Made by a program: the position numbers and the translations under genes. 64,000 bases of DNA, taken from Tabrizicola sp. (GTDB lineage Bacteria > Pseudomonadota > Alphaproteobacteria > Rhodobacterales > Rhodobacteraceae). The stretch is taken from NCBI GenBank assembly GCA_025458105.1, contig JALOTD010000027.1, positions 1-64,000 of the forward strand, written 5' to 3'. Shown piece after piece: positions 25,328-35,220 of the stretch (position 1 is its first letter; each line of letters begins with the position of its first letter). The notes under the pieces are model-generated. The model was not told the DNA's origin. It did not search any database and was given only the letters and a program-made list of their open reading frames with translations.

Positions 25328-27100
25328 ATGAACAAGCCCACCGACAACCCCGCCGATCCGTTCAAGAAGGCCCTGGCCGAGGCCACCCGCACTATGGCGG
25401 ATGACCCGGAGATGACGGTCACCTACTCGGTTGACCCATCGGGCATGAATGCCGAAGGCGTGCGCCTGCCGCAGGTGTCGCGCCGGATGACCCGGGATGA
25501 GGTGCTGCTCGCGCGCGGGACGGCGGATGCCTTTGCCTTGCGACGCAAGTACCATGACGACGGGGTGGCGGCGCGCTATGCGCCCACCGGCCCTTTAGCG
25601 CGAGACATCTTTGACGCGATGGAGAATGCCCGCTGTGAGGCGGTGGGCGCGCGCGACATGCCGGGGACGGCGGGAAACATCGACGCGAAGATCGCCCATG
25701 AGGCGGACCGCAAAGGCTATGGCCAGGTGACACAAGCCAGCGAGGTCCCGCTGCCAGTGGCGGCGGGATATCTGGTGCGGCAAATGGCGACAGGCCGGGC
25801 GCTGCCGAAGTCGGCGGAGCATGCTGCAGACCTCTGGCGTGGCTTCGTGGAGGAGCAGGCAGGCGACACCCTGTCCAACCTTGACCATGTGCTGGCCGAT
25901 CAGGCGGCCTTTGCGCGGCTGGCGCGGAAAGTGATTGCCGATCTGGGCTACGGCGACCAGTTGGGCGACGACCCGGACGCACCCGAGGATGCGGGCGACG
26001 ATCAGGCGGAAGAGGATCAGGACGCGCCGGATTCGGCGGGGGAAGAGCAGGACGAGTCGGACGAGTCTGAGGCGTCTCCCGAGCGGTCTCAGGAGGAGCA
26101 GCAGGACCAGTCCCAGGCGCAGGTCACGATGGAGGACAGCGCCGACATGGAGCAGGGCGACGAGGCTGCAGACCCGAACTATGTCGTGTATACGACTGAT
26201 TTCGATGAGGAAATCAAGGCTGAGGAGCTGGCCGAGCCGGCCGAGCTGGAGCGGCTACGGGCCTATCTGGACCAGCAGCTGGAGCCGCTGAAGGGCGCGG
26301 TGTCGCGGCTGGCGAACAAGCTGCAGCGCCGGTTGCAGGCGCAACAGAACCGGAGCTGGGAGTTCGACAAGGAAGAGGGCATCCTCGACGCGGGCCGCCT
26401 GGCGCGGGTGGTGGCGAACCCGACGACTCCGCTGAGTTTCAAGTTGTTGCTGGATAACTCCGGGTCGATGCGCGGGCGGCCGATTTCGATTGCGGCGATC
26501 TGTGCTGACGTTCTGGCCCGGACGCTGGAGCGCTGCAACGTGAAGGTGGAGATCCTGGGGTTCACCACGCGGGCCTGGAAGGGCGGGCAATCGCGGGAGC
26601 GGTGGCTGGCACAGGGGCGGCCGCAGATGCCGGGGCGGCTGAACGATCTGCGGCACATCATCTACAAGTCGGCGGATGCGCCCTGGCGGCGGGTCCGGCC
26701 GAACCTTGGGCTGATGATGAAAGAGGGGCTGTTGAAGGAAAACATCGACGGCGAGGCGCTGGAATGGGCGCACCGCCGGGTGATGGCACGGCCAGAGCAG
26801 CGCAAGATCATGATGGTGATTTCCGACGGGGCGCCGGTGGATGACTCGACGCTGTCCGTCAACCCCGCGAATTACCTGGAGAAACACCTGCGCGACGTGA
26901 TCGCCATGGTGGAACGGCGGCGGGCGGTGGAGCTAATCGCCATCGGCATCGGGCATGACGTGACGCGGTACTACCAGCGGGCGGTCACGATCACCGATGT
27001 CGAGCAACTGGCGGGCGCGATGACCGAACAGCTGGCGGCGCTTTTCGAGGTGGACCCGAAGAAACGCGCGCGCGCGCTGGGGATGCGGAGGGCCGGTTGA
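25328..27100 (+). CDS. cobT: Aerobic cobaltochelatase subunit CobT
   Basis: This 590-aa protein is the VWA-domain partner of CobS in the aerobic cobalt chelatase. The N-terminal domain (about 1-215) is followed by a strongly acidic, Glu/Asp/Gln-rich linker (about 218-290, including [20 protein letters not shown]) and a C-terminal VWA domain with the MIDAS motif DNSGSMRG (about 376) and SDGAPVDDS (about 499). This architecture is standard for CobT and ChlD-like subunits. cobS lies 2.1 kb upstream on the same strand, separated by four small genes, two of them reversed. A GC hairpin overlaps the stop. Confidence 0.95.
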   Translation: MNKPTDNPADPFKKALAEATRTMADDPEMTVTYSVDPSGMNAEGVRLPQVSRRMTRDEVLLARGTADAFALRRKYHDDGVAARYAPTGPLARDIFDAMENARCEAVGARDMPGTAGNIDAKIAHEADRKGYGQVTQASEVPLPVAAGYLVRQMATGRALPKSAEHAADLWRGFVEEQAGDTLSNLDHVLADQAAFARLARKVIADLGYGDQLGDDPDAPEDAGDDQAEEDQDAPDSAGEEQDESDESEASPERSQEEQQDQSQAQVTMEDSADMEQGDEAADPNYVVYTTDFDEEIKAEELAEPAELERLRAYLDQQLEPLKGAVSRLANKLQRRLQAQQNRSWEFDKEEGILDAGRLARVVANPTTPLSFKLLLDNSGSMRGRPISIAAICADVLARTLERCNVKVEILGFTTRAWKGGQSRERWLAQGRPQMPGRLNDLRHIIYKSADAPWRRVRPNLGLMMKEGLLKENIDGEALEWAHRRVMARPEQRKIMMVISDGAPVDDSTLSVNPANYLEKHLRDVIAMVERRRAVELIAIGIGHDVTRYYQRAVTITDVEQLAGAMTEQLAALFEVDPKKRARALGMRRAG

Positions 27101-27119
27101 GGGGGCTTTCCGCCCCCTC
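27099..27119 (+). terminator. GC hairpin after cobT
   Basis: GAGGGGGC (27099-27106) pairs with GCCCCCTC (27112-27119) around a 5-base loop and overlaps the cobT stop codon. No T-tract follows, so termination efficiency is uncertain. Confidence 0.5.
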
Positions 27120-27172
27120 GGCCTGCGGCCCAACCCCCGAGGATATTTGGGCAAAGATGAAAGGCTGAGGGC

Positions 27173-28972
27173 ATGTTCCAGAGCTTTGAAAGCCATGCGT
27201 CGCCGGATCAGGGGCCGCCGCGTCTGGTGGCCTTGCGGGCAAAGCTGGCCGAGCGGGGACTGGACGGATTCATCATCCCCCGCGCCGACGTGCACCAGGG
27301 CGAATACGTCGCGGCCCGGGATGAGCGGTTGCAGTGGCTGACCGGGTTCACCGGATCGGCGGGCTTCTGCATCGTGCTGCCCTTAGTATCCGGGGTCTTC
27401 ATCGATGGGCGCTACCGGACGCAGGTGAAGGCTCAGGTGGACCTTGGCGCATATACCCCGGTCCCCTGGCCCGAGACTAAACCCGGCGAGTGGATGAGAG
27501 CGCATCTGTCGGGCGGCAAAGTCGGGTTCGACTCTTGGCTGCACACGGCGGATGAGATCGAGAAACTTGAGAAGGAACTTGAAGGATCGGGCGTAAAGCT
27601 CTCAACCGTAAAGGATAATCCGGTTGACACGATCTGGCCGGATCAACCCGACGCGCCGCAGGGCAAGGTCTTTGTCCACCCTGATGCCTTGGCGGGCGAG
27701 AGCCATGCCGAGAAGCGCGCGCGGCTGGCGGAAGACTTGCGCCGGGCTGGACAGACGGCGGCGGTGCTGACCTTGCCGGATTCGCTGTGCTGGCTTCTGA
27801 ACATCCGGGGCGCGGATGTGCCGAAGAACCCGGTGGTGCACGGCTTTGCCGTGCTGCAGGCTGACGGGCGGGTCGACCTGTATTCGGACCCGGCCAAGTA
27901 CGACACCGCGGTGCGGGCGCATCTGGGGCCCGAGGTGACCTTGCACGCCCCGGGGGCGTTTGCCGGGGCGCTGGCAGGGCTTACAGGGCCTGTAAGGGTG
28001 GACAAGACCTCGGCCCCCTTGGCGGTGGCTGACCTGCTGACCGCAGCCGGAGTGGCGGTGGCCTGGGGCGATGACCCGTGCAAGCTGCCAAAGGCGCGCA
28101 AAAACCCGGCCGAGATCGCGGCGACGCGCGAGGCGCATCTGCGTGACGGCGCGGCGATGGTAGAGTTCCTGGCCTGGCTGGACCGCGAGGCGCCGAAGGG
28201 TGGGCTGACCGAAATCGCGGTCGTGCAGGAGTTGGAAGGCTTTCGCCGGGCGACGAATGCGCTGCATGACATCAGTTTCGACACGATTTGCGGCGCGGGG
28301 CCGAACGGGGCAATCATCCACTACCGGGTGACAGAGGCGACCAACCGCCCGATCCGCGACGGCGAGCTTTTGCTGGTCGATTCGGGCGGGCAATATGTCG
28401 ACGGGACGACCGACATAACCCGGACGATCGCAATTGGAGATCCGGGCGACGAGGCACGCGCGGTCTACACGCGCGTTCTGCAGGGCATGATAGCGATCAG
28501 CCGCGTCCGGTTTCCGAAGGGCTGCGCCGGTCGGGATATCGATGCTTTGGCGCGCTATCCGCTCTGGCTGGCGGGCCAGGATTACGACCACGGTACGGGG
28601 CATGGCGTTGGGGCTTTCCTCAGCGTGCACGAGGGGCCGCAGCGGATTTCCCGCCTGTCCGAGGTGCCGCTAGAACCGGGCATGATCCTGTCGAACGAAC
28701 CGGGCTACTACCGCGAAGGGGCATTCGGCATCCGGCTTGAGAACCTGATCGTGGTCCAGACCGCCCCGCCCTTGGTCGACAACCGGCAGCATTTGTCCTT
28801 TGAAACCTTGACCTGGGTGCCCTTTGACCGTCGACTGATCCTGGCCGACGGCCTTGCCCGGGGCGAGCGCGACTGGCTGGACGCCTACCATGCCGAGGTA
28901 TTGAAAAAGCTTGCGCCACGGGTCAGCGCGCCTACTCTGGAGTGGCTGACGCGCGCCTGTGCGTCGATCTAG
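27173..28972 (+). CDS. pepP: Aminopeptidase P family (Xaa-Pro aminopeptidase)
   Basis: This 599-aa M24B metallopeptidase has two creatinase-like N-terminal domains (about 1-310) and a C-terminal pita-bread catalytic domain. Probable metal ligands are the Asp in LLLVDSGGQ (about 402), the Asp in GTTDITRT (about 413), the His in GTGHGVGAF (about 475), and Glu in LSNEPGYY (about 507) and IRLENLIVV (about 523). The length fits the long eukaryote-like aminopeptidase P found in many proteobacteria. It removes N-terminal residues before proline in cytosolic peptides. It follows cobT after 72 bases. Confidence 0.92.
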   Translation: MFQSFESHASPDQGPPRLVALRAKLAERGLDGFIIPRADVHQGEYVAARDERLQWLTGFTGSAGFCIVLPLVSGVFIDGRYRTQVKAQVDLGAYTPVPWPETKPGEWMRAHLSGGKVGFDSWLHTADEIEKLEKELEGSGVKLSTVKDNPVDTIWPDQPDAPQGKVFVHPDALAGESHAEKRARLAEDLRRAGQTAAVLTLPDSLCWLLNIRGADVPKNPVVHGFAVLQADGRVDLYSDPAKYDTAVRAHLGPEVTLHAPGAFAGALAGLTGPVRVDKTSAPLAVADLLTAAGVAVAWGDDPCKLPKARKNPAEIAATREAHLRDGAAMVEFLAWLDREAPKGGLTEIAVVQELEGFRRATNALHDISFDTICGAGPNGAIIHYRVTEATNRPIRDGELLLVDSGGQYVDGTTDITRTIAIGDPGDEARAVYTRVLQGMIAISRVRFPKGCAGRDIDALARYPLWLAGQDYDHGTGHGVGAFLSVHEGPQRISRLSEVPLEPGMILSNEPGYYREGAFGIRLENLIVVQTAPPLVDNRQHLSFETLTWVPFDRRLILADGLARGERDWLDAYHAEVLKKLAPRVSAPTLEWLTRACASI

Positions 28973-28982
28973 GGAGGGCACG

Positions 28983-29324
28983 ATGCCCAGCCACATAACC
29001 ATATCACCGATCTTTGGCCTGGTCACCGTGTCGGCGGGCGGGGTCACCATCGGCACCAGCCAAAGGGCGTTGGAGCTGCGAGAGGGCAGCTATCCGCCGG
29101 TCGTCTATGTGCCCAGGCAGGATATCGATATGACGCGACTGACCAAGACCACACGGACCTCCAGTTGCCCGTGGAAGGGCGCGGCCAGCTACTATTCGAT
29201 CATGATCCCGGGCATGCTTTTGGAAAATGCCGTCTGGTCCTACGAGGCACCCTTGCCCGACATGACAGCAATTGCGGGCTATCTGGCGTTCTATCCAGAC
29301 AAGGTCGGCGTCACCCGCAGCTAG
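28983..29324 (+). CDS. DUF427 domain protein
   Basis: This 113-aa protein has the DUF427 blocks YPPVVYVPRQDIDM, SSCPWKGAASYYSI (with the family Cys-Pro-Trp-Lys-Gly), VWSYEAPLPDM and IAGYLAFYPDKV. DUF427 is a small beta-barrel domain of unknown function. GGGAGGG precedes the ATG at 28983, and the gene follows pepP after only 10 bases, so they are likely co-transcribed. It overlaps the convergent sufE gene by 14 bases. Confidence 0.9.
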   Translation: MPSHITISPIFGLVTVSAGGVTIGTSQRALELREGSYPPVVYVPRQDIDMTRLTKTTRTSSCPWKGAASYYSIMIPGMLLENAVWSYEAPLPDMTAIAGYLAFYPDKVGVTRS

Positions 29325-29718
29325 CGGTTTCTTGAATGCGTTGCACCATCGCGCGCAAACCGTTGCTGCGTTGGCTGGACAGATGATCGTTCAGCCCCAG
29401 CCGACCCAGCTCTTGCATGGCATCCACTTTGGCCACTTCGGCCAGCGGCAAGCCTGCATAGAGCGCATGAAGGACGGCAATTAGCCCCCGCACGATCATC
29501 GCATCACTGTCGCCTTGAAAATCGAACCGGCCGCCTTCAACCATGGGGCGCAGCCATACCTGACTTGCGCAGCCCTGCACCTTCAGCGCGTGCACCTTGA
29601 AGCTGTCGTCCAGCGGCGGCATCGCCTTGCCAAGATCGATGACGTGACGGTACCGGTCTTCCCAATCATCGAGGAATTCAAAGGTTTCAGCGATGTCCTC
29701 GAAGGCTTGCGTGGCCAT
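29311..29718 (-). CDS. sufE: SufE-like sulfur acceptor
   Basis: This 135-aa protein receives persulfide sulfur from a SufS-type cysteine desulfurase for Fe-S cluster assembly. The acceptor cysteine is C50 in ALKVQGCASQVWL, the exact position seen in SufE/CsdE. IRGLIAVLHALYAGLPLAEV-like VRGLIAVLHALYAGLPLAEV and GLNDHLSSQRSNGLRAMV are the remaining family blocks. The start at 29718 (MATQAFEDIAETFEFLDDWE) removes 28 residues of read-through. No other suf gene is nearby. Confidence 0.92.
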   Translation of the reverse strand: MATQAFEDIAETFEFLDDWEDRYRHVIDLGKAMPPLDDSFKVHALKVQGCASQVWLRPMVEGGRFDFQGDSDAMIVRGLIAVLHALYAGLPLAEVAKVDAMQELGRLGLNDHLSSQRSNGLRAMVQRIQETASCG

Positions 29719-29839
29719 GGTCCAATCCGGTTTACAGCCCTGAGGTAAGCCGGGGCAGCCGAAAGGTCCAGCCCAAGATGCGCTTTTCAAACGCAGTGCC
29801 ATGGGCTACCCAAGAGGCACCGTCTTTGGAAAGCTGCCC

Positions 29840-30298
29840 ATGTCCGTCTCTCGCCGATTGTTCGTTGTCTCGATGACCGCTGCCCTTGCCGGTTGCGGTG
29901 GCTTCCGGCAAAGCCGGTTGAACCCGTTCAACTGGTTCGGACGGTCAGAGCCGCGCGAGACGATTGTCCTGCCCGCCGACCGCAAGGATCCCCGGCCCCT
30001 GGTCGACGCGGTCTTGTCCATGTCGGTCGAGCCGATCCCTGGCGGTGCCATCGTGCGGGCGCGTGGCCAGACGCCGACACAAGGCTGGTGGCAAGCGGAA
30101 CTCGTGCCTCTGGACATCGATGAGAATGGCGTTCTGGTCTATGAGTTCCGACTGCTGCCGCCCGTTGCCCGCACCGACGTCAACACGCCGCAGTCGCGGC
30201 AGGTGGATGTGGCCATCTACATCTCGGACATCCGGCTGGAACGGGTGAACGAGATTGTGGTTCAAGGTGCCACGAATGCCAGGTCAGCCCGTCGCTAG
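29840..30298 (+). CDS. Hypothetical lipoprotein
   Basis: This 152-aa protein has a lipoprotein signal: MSVSRRLFVVSMTAALAGC with the lipidated Cys at residue 19. The mature protein has a short basic linker and a beta-rich domain (GGAIVRARGQTPTQGWWQAE, GVLVYEFRLLPP, SRQVDVAIYISD). It is presumably anchored at the periplasmic face of a membrane. The family was not recognised. GGAAAG precedes the ATG at 29840; an upstream ATG at 29801 adds 13 non-signal residues. It is convergent with rnd. Confidence 0.75.
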   Translation: MSVSRRLFVVSMTAALAGCGGFRQSRLNPFNWFGRSEPRETIVLPADRKDPRPLVDAVLSMSVEPIPGGAIVRARGQTPTQGWWQAELVPLDIDENGVLVYEFRLLPPVARTDVNTPQSRQVDVAIYISDIRLERVNEIVVQGATNARSARR

Positions 30299-30311
30299 GG
30301 CCGCTGACGGG

Positions 30312-31466
30312 TCAAAGGCGGACAACCCGGACTTCGTGGCCTTTGGCCGACAGGGCGATCTCGCCCTTGCACAGGCGGATGGCATCATCGCCAAAGGCCT
30401 CGCGCCGCCAGCCCGACAGGGACGGCAAATCACGTTCGCCTGCGGCAATCTGGTCAAGTTCCGTCGACGAGGCGATCAGGCGGGGCGCAACGCCCAGGGA
30501 TTCCGATTTTGCCTTCAGAAGCACGCGCAGAAGATCGGCAAGCGCCGGATTGACCTGCATCTGCTCGCGTGAGGCATCGACCCTTGGCATGTCCTCGGGT
30601 CGCATGTCCAAGCCTTCCTTGACGGCCGCCAGGATGCCTTCGGCAATCTCGGGCTTGCGGCCTTCGCGCAGGAGGAGACGGGAGCGGCCCAGCTCCTCTG
30701 CCGTCGTGGGCCGGGTCGAGGCCAGTTCCAGAAGCGCGTCGTCTTTCATCACCCGGCTGCGGGGGACGTTCTGCCCCTGGGCATAGGCCTCGCGGAAGCG
30801 GGCCAGCGCCTTGACGACGGCCAGAAATCGGCCGCTTGTGGTGCGGGTCTTGATCCGTTGCCAGGCCTCGTCGGGATCGACCGTATAAGTCGCAGGATCG
30901 GTCAGGATGGCCAGTTCCTCGGCCACCCACTCGGCTCGGCCGTTCTTGGCCAGTTGTGCCGACAGCCATTCGTAGATCACCCGCAGATGAGTCACATCGG
31001 CCAGCGCGTAATCCTTCTGCGCGTCTGACAAGGGGCGACGCGACCAGTCGGTAAATCGTGAGGTCTTGTCCAGATTGGCCTTGGCGATCTTCTTGACCAA
31101 AGTCTCGTAGCCGACCTGTTCGCCAAAACCGCAGACCATGGCGGCGATCTGGGTATCGAACAGGGGTTTGGGGAAAACACCACCCTCGACGAAGAATATT
31201 TCCAGGTCCTGACGGGCGGCGTGGAAGACCTTGACGGTCGCCTCGTGCCGGAAAAGGTCGTAAAGCGGCTCCATCGACATGTCCGCCCCATCAATCGGGT
31301 CAATCAGGACTGCTTCCCCTGCCCCAGGCAACGCCATCTGGATCAGGCACAGCTTCGACCAGTAGGTGCGTTCGCGCAGGAATTCGGTATCGATGGTGAC
31401 GTAGGGCTGAGACTTGGCAAGATCGCAATAGGCAGCGAGGTCTTCGGTCGTCGTGATCGTGCGCAT
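30312..31466 (-). CDS. rnd: Ribonuclease D
   Basis: This 384-aa 3'-5' exoribonuclease acts in tRNA 3'-end maturation and RNA turnover. The DEDD exonuclease domain starts with DTEF (D26, E28), then VFHAARQDLEIFF (D about 84) and YALADVTHLRVIYEWL. An HRDC domain (about 205-285, FLAVVKALARFREAYAQGQN and onward) and a C-terminal helical region complete the family architecture. The length is typical. It stands alone, divergent from the DUF454 gene. Confidence 0.95.
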   Translation of the reverse strand: MRTITTTEDLAAYCDLAKSQPYVTIDTEFLRERTYWSKLCLIQMALPGAGEAVLIDPIDGADMSMEPLYDLFRHEATVKVFHAARQDLEIFFVEGGVFPKPLFDTQIAAMVCGFGEQVGYETLVKKIAKANLDKTSRFTDWSRRPLSDAQKDYALADVTHLRVIYEWLSAQLAKNGRAEWVAEELAILTDPATYTVDPDEAWQRIKTRTTSGRFLAVVKALARFREAYAQGQNVPRSRVMKDDALLELASTRPTTAEELGRSRLLLREGRKPEIAEGILAAVKEGLDMRPEDMPRVDASREQMQVNPALADLLRVLLKAKSESLGVAPRLIASSTELDQIAAGERDLPSLSGWRREAFGDDAIRLCKGEIALSAKGHEVRVVRL

Positions 31467-31598
31467 GGGTACAGCCTTACGTTCGCGGGGTCATCCCGCC
31501 TGTTTTTCAAGCCGCTATAGGCGGAACACCGGGAAAAGGAAAGGGCGGGGTTGCGAAGGCCTGTCTGGCATGCCCTTGTGGCGCTTTGCGGAGGCACG

Positions 31599-31961
31599 AT
31601 GCGGGGCATCTGGTTGACACTGGGCTTGGTATTCCTGGGGGTCGGCCTTCTGGGGGTGGTGCTGCCTGTGGTGCCGACGACGCCCTTCCTGCTGGTCGCG
31701 GCCGGGTGCTTTGCCAAGTCCTCGCCCCGGCTGCACGGCTGGCTGTTGCTTCACCCTACATTTGGGCCACCCATCCGTGATTGGGAGGAACACGGTGCCA
31801 TCGCGCGCCCGGCCAAACAGCTGGCGGTGGGAAGCATGGCAGCCGTTTTCGGCTTTTCGGTGCTGTTCGGGCTGTCGTGGAAGCTGCTCGTGGTGCAAGG
31901 CGCACTGATTGCGATAGGTTGCTGGTTCGTCCTGACCCGGCCAGATCGCCCGTCAGGGTAA
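31599..31961 (+). CDS. DUF454 (YbaN-like) inner membrane protein
   Basis: This 120-aa membrane protein starts MRGIWLTLGLVFLGVGLLGV and shows the family signature LPVVPTTPFLLVAAGCFAKS, SPRLHGWLLLHPTFGPPIRD and WEEHGAIARPAKQLAVGSM. Three or four hydrophobic segments span the inner membrane. Function is unknown. The ATG at 31599 has GGAGG 4-5 bases upstream, which decides against the longer frame from 31551. Its 3' end overlaps convergent purN by 9 bases. Confidence 0.9.
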   Translation: MRGIWLTLGLVFLGVGLLGVVLPVVPTTPFLLVAAGCFAKSSPRLHGWLLLHPTFGPPIRDWEEHGAIARPAKQLAVGSMAAVFGFSVLFGLSWKLLVVQGALIAIGCWFVLTRPDRPSG

Positions 31962-32543
31962 CCGGACCAGGGTCCGGTCCCCGGCGACGAAACGGCGCAG
32001 CACAGCGGGGTAAAGCTGATGTTCCAGGGACAGAACACGCAAGGCAAGGCTGGCTTCGGTATCGCCGGGCTGAATGGGAACGCTGCCCTGACCGAGGACG
32101 GGACCCGCATCCAGTTCGGCGGTCACTTCGTGAACTGTGCAACCGGCGTGAGTGTCACCAGCGGCCAACGCCCGGGCATGGGTGTGGAGGCCCGGGTACT
32201 TTGGCAGAAGCGAGGGGTGGATGTTCAGCATGCGCCCCTCATACCGGCGGACGAAACCGGGGGTCAGGATGCGCATGAATCCTGCAAGGCACAGAATATC
32301 GGGGCGGGCGGCATCGATCTTGGCGGCAAGGGCGGCCTCGAAGGCCTCGCGGTCCTTTCCGAAGGGGCGGTGGTCGACGGCAGCGGTCAGGACGCCAAGG
32401 TCTGCGGCTTTCTGAAGGCCCCCGGCAGCGGTGTCGTTCGAGGCGACGAGGACAGGTTCGGCATAGCCGCCTTGCCCCATGTCGCGCAGCAGCGCCAGCA
32501 TGTTCGAGCCACCCCCGGAAATCAGGATGGCGACGCGCTTCAC
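31953..32543 (-). CDS. purN: Phosphoribosylglycinamide formyltransferase
   Basis: This 196-aa cytosolic enzyme carries out the third step of purine synthesis, moving a formyl group from 10-formyl-THF to GAR. It has the N-terminal GAR-binding [15 protein letters not shown] (residues 8-22), [20 protein letters not shown] and [20 protein letters not shown] with the catalytic Asn and His, followed by [20 protein letters not shown] with the catalytic Asp. The start overlaps the purM stop by 4 bases (ATGA). Confidence 0.96.
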   Translation of the reverse strand: MKRVAILISGGGSNMLALLRDMGQGGYAEPVLVASNDTAAGGLQKAADLGVLTAAVDHRPFGKDREAFEAALAAKIDAARPDILCLAGFMRILTPGFVRRYEGRMLNIHPSLLPKYPGLHTHARALAAGDTHAGCTVHEVTAELDAGPVLGQGSVPIQPGDTEASLALRVLSLEHQLYPAVLRRFVAGDRTLVRLP

Positions 32544-33586
32544 AGCAGCTTGCCCTTGTAGATGACCCCCTGCCCTTCAACGATGCGGCCAAGACGGGTG
32601 ACGGTCTCGCCTTCCTGGGTCAGAAGGTCGGTCAGGGCCTCGGCGCGGTCTTCGGCCACGACCAGGATCATGCCGATGCCGCAGTTGAAGGTTTTCAGAA
32701 GCTCGGGTTCCGACATGTTCGCAGTCTGGGCGAGCCAGCGGAAGACCGGGGGCAAGGCCCACGCGCCGAGGTCGATTTCGCAGGCAAGGCCTTCCGGCAG
32801 GACGCGCGGTGGATTCTCGGTAAGGCCGCCGCCGGTGATGTGGGCCAGGCCATGGACCCCACCCGCGCGGACGGCGGCGAGGGCCTGTTTGACGTAAAGG
32901 CGGGTGGGGGTCAGGAGCGCTTCGCCGAGCGAGCCCTGACCAAAGGGCGACGGGGCGTCCCAGCCAAGGCCGGAAAGCTCTACGACCTTTCGGACGAAGC
33001 TGTAGCCATTGGAATGGACTCCGCTGGAGGCAAGGCCGAGGAGGACGTCACCCTTGGCCACATCGCGTGGAAGGTCCTGACCGCGCTCCATCGCACCGAC
33101 GGCAAAGCCCGCCAGGTCGAAGTCGCCCTTGTGGTACATGCCGGGCATTTCGGCCGTTTCGCCGCCGATGAGGGCACAGCCACTGTCCGCGCAGCCTTTG
33201 GCGATGCCGGTGATGATACGGGTCGCCTCTTCGACCTCCAGCTTGCCGGTGGCGAAATAGTCAAGGAAAAACAGAGGCTCTGCCCCCTGGCAAACGAGGT
33301 CGTTGACGCACATGGCGACCAGGTCGATGCCGATCGTGTCCACATATCCGGTGTCAATGGCGATACGCAACTTGGTGCCGACGCCATCCGTCGCCGCCAC
33401 CAGGATCGGGTCCTGGTAACCTGCCGCCTTCAGGTCAAACAGCGCGCCGAAGCCGCCCAGCCCACCCATCACGCCGGGCCGGTTGGTCGACTTGGCGGCT
33501 GGCTTGATCCGGTCGACGAGCGCATTTCCGGCATTGATGTCCACGCCCGCATCGGCATAGGTCAGCCCGTTGTGTCCAGTCGCCAT
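32540..33586 (-). CDS. purM: Phosphoribosylformylglycinamidine cyclo-ligase (AIR synthetase)
   Basis: This 348-aa ATP-dependent enzyme closes the imidazole ring in purine synthesis. The N-terminal [20 protein letters not shown], then [53 protein letters not shown] and [19 protein letters not shown] are all canonical. Length is normal. The start at 33586 is supported by GCGGAGAGG upstream; a longer frame to 33643 is rejected. It forms a coupled purM-purN operon. Confidence 0.96.
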   Translation of the reverse strand: MATGHNGLTYADAGVDINAGNALVDRIKPAAKSTNRPGVMGGLGGFGALFDLKAAGYQDPILVAATDGVGTKLRIAIDTGYVDTIGIDLVAMCVNDLVCQGAEPLFFLDYFATGKLEVEEATRIITGIAKGCADSGCALIGGETAEMPGMYHKGDFDLAGFAVGAMERGQDLPRDVAKGDVLLGLASSGVHSNGYSFVRKVVELSGLGWDAPSPFGQGSLGEALLTPTRLYVKQALAAVRAGGVHGLAHITGGGLTENPPRVLPEGLACEIDLGAWALPPVFRWLAQTANMSEPELLKTFNCGIGMILVVAEDRAEALTDLLTQEGETVTRLGRIVEGQGVIYKGKLL

Positions 33587-33693
33587 GTCGCCTCTCCGCT
33601 CTGTCGCGGCCCCCATACGCGTTTCCGTCCGCCTTCGCAACAAAGCGCCCGCGCTTGACCATAGTGCCGGTTCTGCTAGGCAGGCAGAGCTAC

Positions 33694-33770
33694 GGGCCTG
33701 TAGCTCAATTGGTTAGAGCAGGGCGCTCATAACGCCTTGGTTGGGGGTTCGAGTCCCTCCGGGCCTACCA
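33694..33770 (+). tRNA. tRNA with CAT anticodon, probably tRNA-Ile2 (lysidine type)
   Basis: A complete 77-nt cloverleaf with encoded CCA. The acceptor arms are GGGCCTG and CGGGCCT. The D arm contains AGCTCAATTGGTTAGAGC. The anticodon stem GGGCG/CGCCT encloses the loop CTCATAA with anticodon CAT. The T arm has GGTTCGAGTCC. CAT is shared by Met and by AUA-reading tRNA-Ile2 (lysidine at C34). The acceptor and anticodon-stem composition resemble E. coli ileX more than elongator tRNA-Met, but this is an inference. The FAD oxidoreductase gene starts 17 bases downstream. Confidence 0.93.
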
Positions 33771-33786
33771 TTACCTGCGGGGGGCG

Positions 33787-35160
33787 ATGAAGGTCGGCGA
33801 GGTTTCCTTCTGGTATGCCGATCTCGGCCTGCCTTACCGCCGCGCGCCGCTTGCGGGCGACCGGACAGCAGACGTGGCGATCATCGGGGCGGGCTACACT
33901 GGCCTTTGGGCAGCGTGGTACCTGAAAGAGGCCGATCCCACGCTGGACATCATGGTCATCGAAAAGGACTTTGCGGGCTTTGGTGCCAGTGGCCGCAATG
34001 GTGGCTGGCTGACGGGCGGGTTTGCCTGGAACCACCGGCGGTATCTGGAAACGTCTTCAGAACATGCCGTCAGGGCGATGGTCGAGGCAATGAACGGCAC
34101 AGTGGACGAGGTGATCCGGGTTGCCGAGGCCGAAGGGATCGACGCCGATATCTTGCGGACAGACGAGCTGATGGTGGCGACCAAGCCCGCGCAGGTCGGG
34201 CGGATGCGGGACGAGGTCGCGCATCGCCGCCATTGGGGCGAGGAAGACAGGGTCTTCGAGATGACTGCCGCCGATCTGGCCGAGCGTGTGCGCATTCCCG
34301 GCGCGCTGGGGGCGATGGTGGTCACGAACGTGGCGCGCGTACAACCGGCAATGCTCGTGCGCGGACTGGCGGCGGCAGTGGAACGCGCGGGCGTCCGGAT
34401 CGTCGAGGGGACCTGCGTCACGGGGTATGAGAAGGGCGTGGTCACGACCGATCGGGGCACGGTGCGCGCGCCGGTGATCTTGCGCTGCACGGAAGGCTTC
34501 ACGGCGGGAGTGCCGGGGCACAAGCGCGAGTGGCTGCCCTTGAACTCGGCCCAGATCGCGACAGAGCCGCTGCCAGCAGAAATTTGGGAGCAGATCGGCT
34601 GGCAGGGGCATGAGATCATTGGCGATTTCGCGAATGCCTATTGCTACTGCCAGCGCACGCGCGAGGGGCGGATCACCGTGGGTGCGCGGGGCGTGCCCTA
34701 TCGCTATGGTTCGAACCTCGACATCAACGGCGCACCCGATGCCGAGACGGTGCGGCGGCTGACGGCAATCCTGCACCGGCATTTCCCGGCTGCGGCGGAG
34801 GCGAAGATCGACCATGCCTGGTGCGGCGTGCTGGGTGTGCCGCGCGACTGGTGCGCGACCGTGGGGCTGGACCCGGCGACGGGTCTAGGATGGGCCGGGG
34901 GCTATGTGGGGGTGGGGGTGTCCACCTCGAACCTTGCCGGGCGGACCTTGGCTGACCTTGTGACCGGGCGGGACAGCGATCTGGTGCATCTGCCCTGGGT
35001 CAACCGCCGCGTGAAGGACTGGGAGCCGGAGCCCTTCCGCTGGCTGGGGGTCACGGGGATGTACGCACTCTTGAACGCAGCCGACCGGCGCGAGGACCGC
35101 CCAGGCGCGGGACCGTCCAGGCTCGCGACGCTGGGCAACTGGCTGACCGGGCGACATTAG
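33787..35160 (+). CDS. FAD-dependent oxidoreductase (DAO family, PuuB-like)
   Basis: This 457-aa flavoenzyme has an N-terminal FAD motif VAIIGAGYTGLWAAWYLKEA (residues 30-49) followed by VIEKDFAGFGASGRNGGWLT, the SGRNGGW signature of gamma-glutamylputrescine oxidase and similar amine oxidases. DHAWCGVLGVPRDWCATVGL and GWAGGYVGVGVSTSNLAGRT close the FAD fold. The substrate is probably a secondary amine or amino acid, unknown here. The ATG lies 17 bases after the tRNA. The gene is 60 bases upstream of the haloperoxidase-like gene. Confidence 0.88.
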   Translation: MKVGEVSFWYADLGLPYRRAPLAGDRTADVAIIGAGYTGLWAAWYLKEADPTLDIMVIEKDFAGFGASGRNGGWLTGGFAWNHRRYLETSSEHAVRAMVEAMNGTVDEVIRVAEAEGIDADILRTDELMVATKPAQVGRMRDEVAHRRHWGEEDRVFEMTAADLAERVRIPGALGAMVVTNVARVQPAMLVRGLAAAVERAGVRIVEGTCVTGYEKGVVTTDRGTVRAPVILRCTEGFTAGVPGHKREWLPLNSAQIATEPLPAEIWEQIGWQGHEIIGDFANAYCYCQRTREGRITVGARGVPYRYGSNLDINGAPDAETVRRLTAILHRHFPAAAEAKIDHAWCGVLGVPRDWCATVGLDPATGLGWAGGYVGVGVSTSNLAGRTLADLVTGRDSDLVHLPWVNRRVKDWEPEPFRWLGVTGMYALLNAADRREDRPGAGPSRLATLGNWLTGRH

Positions 35161-35220
35161 GTTTCGGTTGCCGCGCCTGTTAGCGCGTGACAAAAACGGG
35201 CAGTGCCTGGGAGGGTTGCC

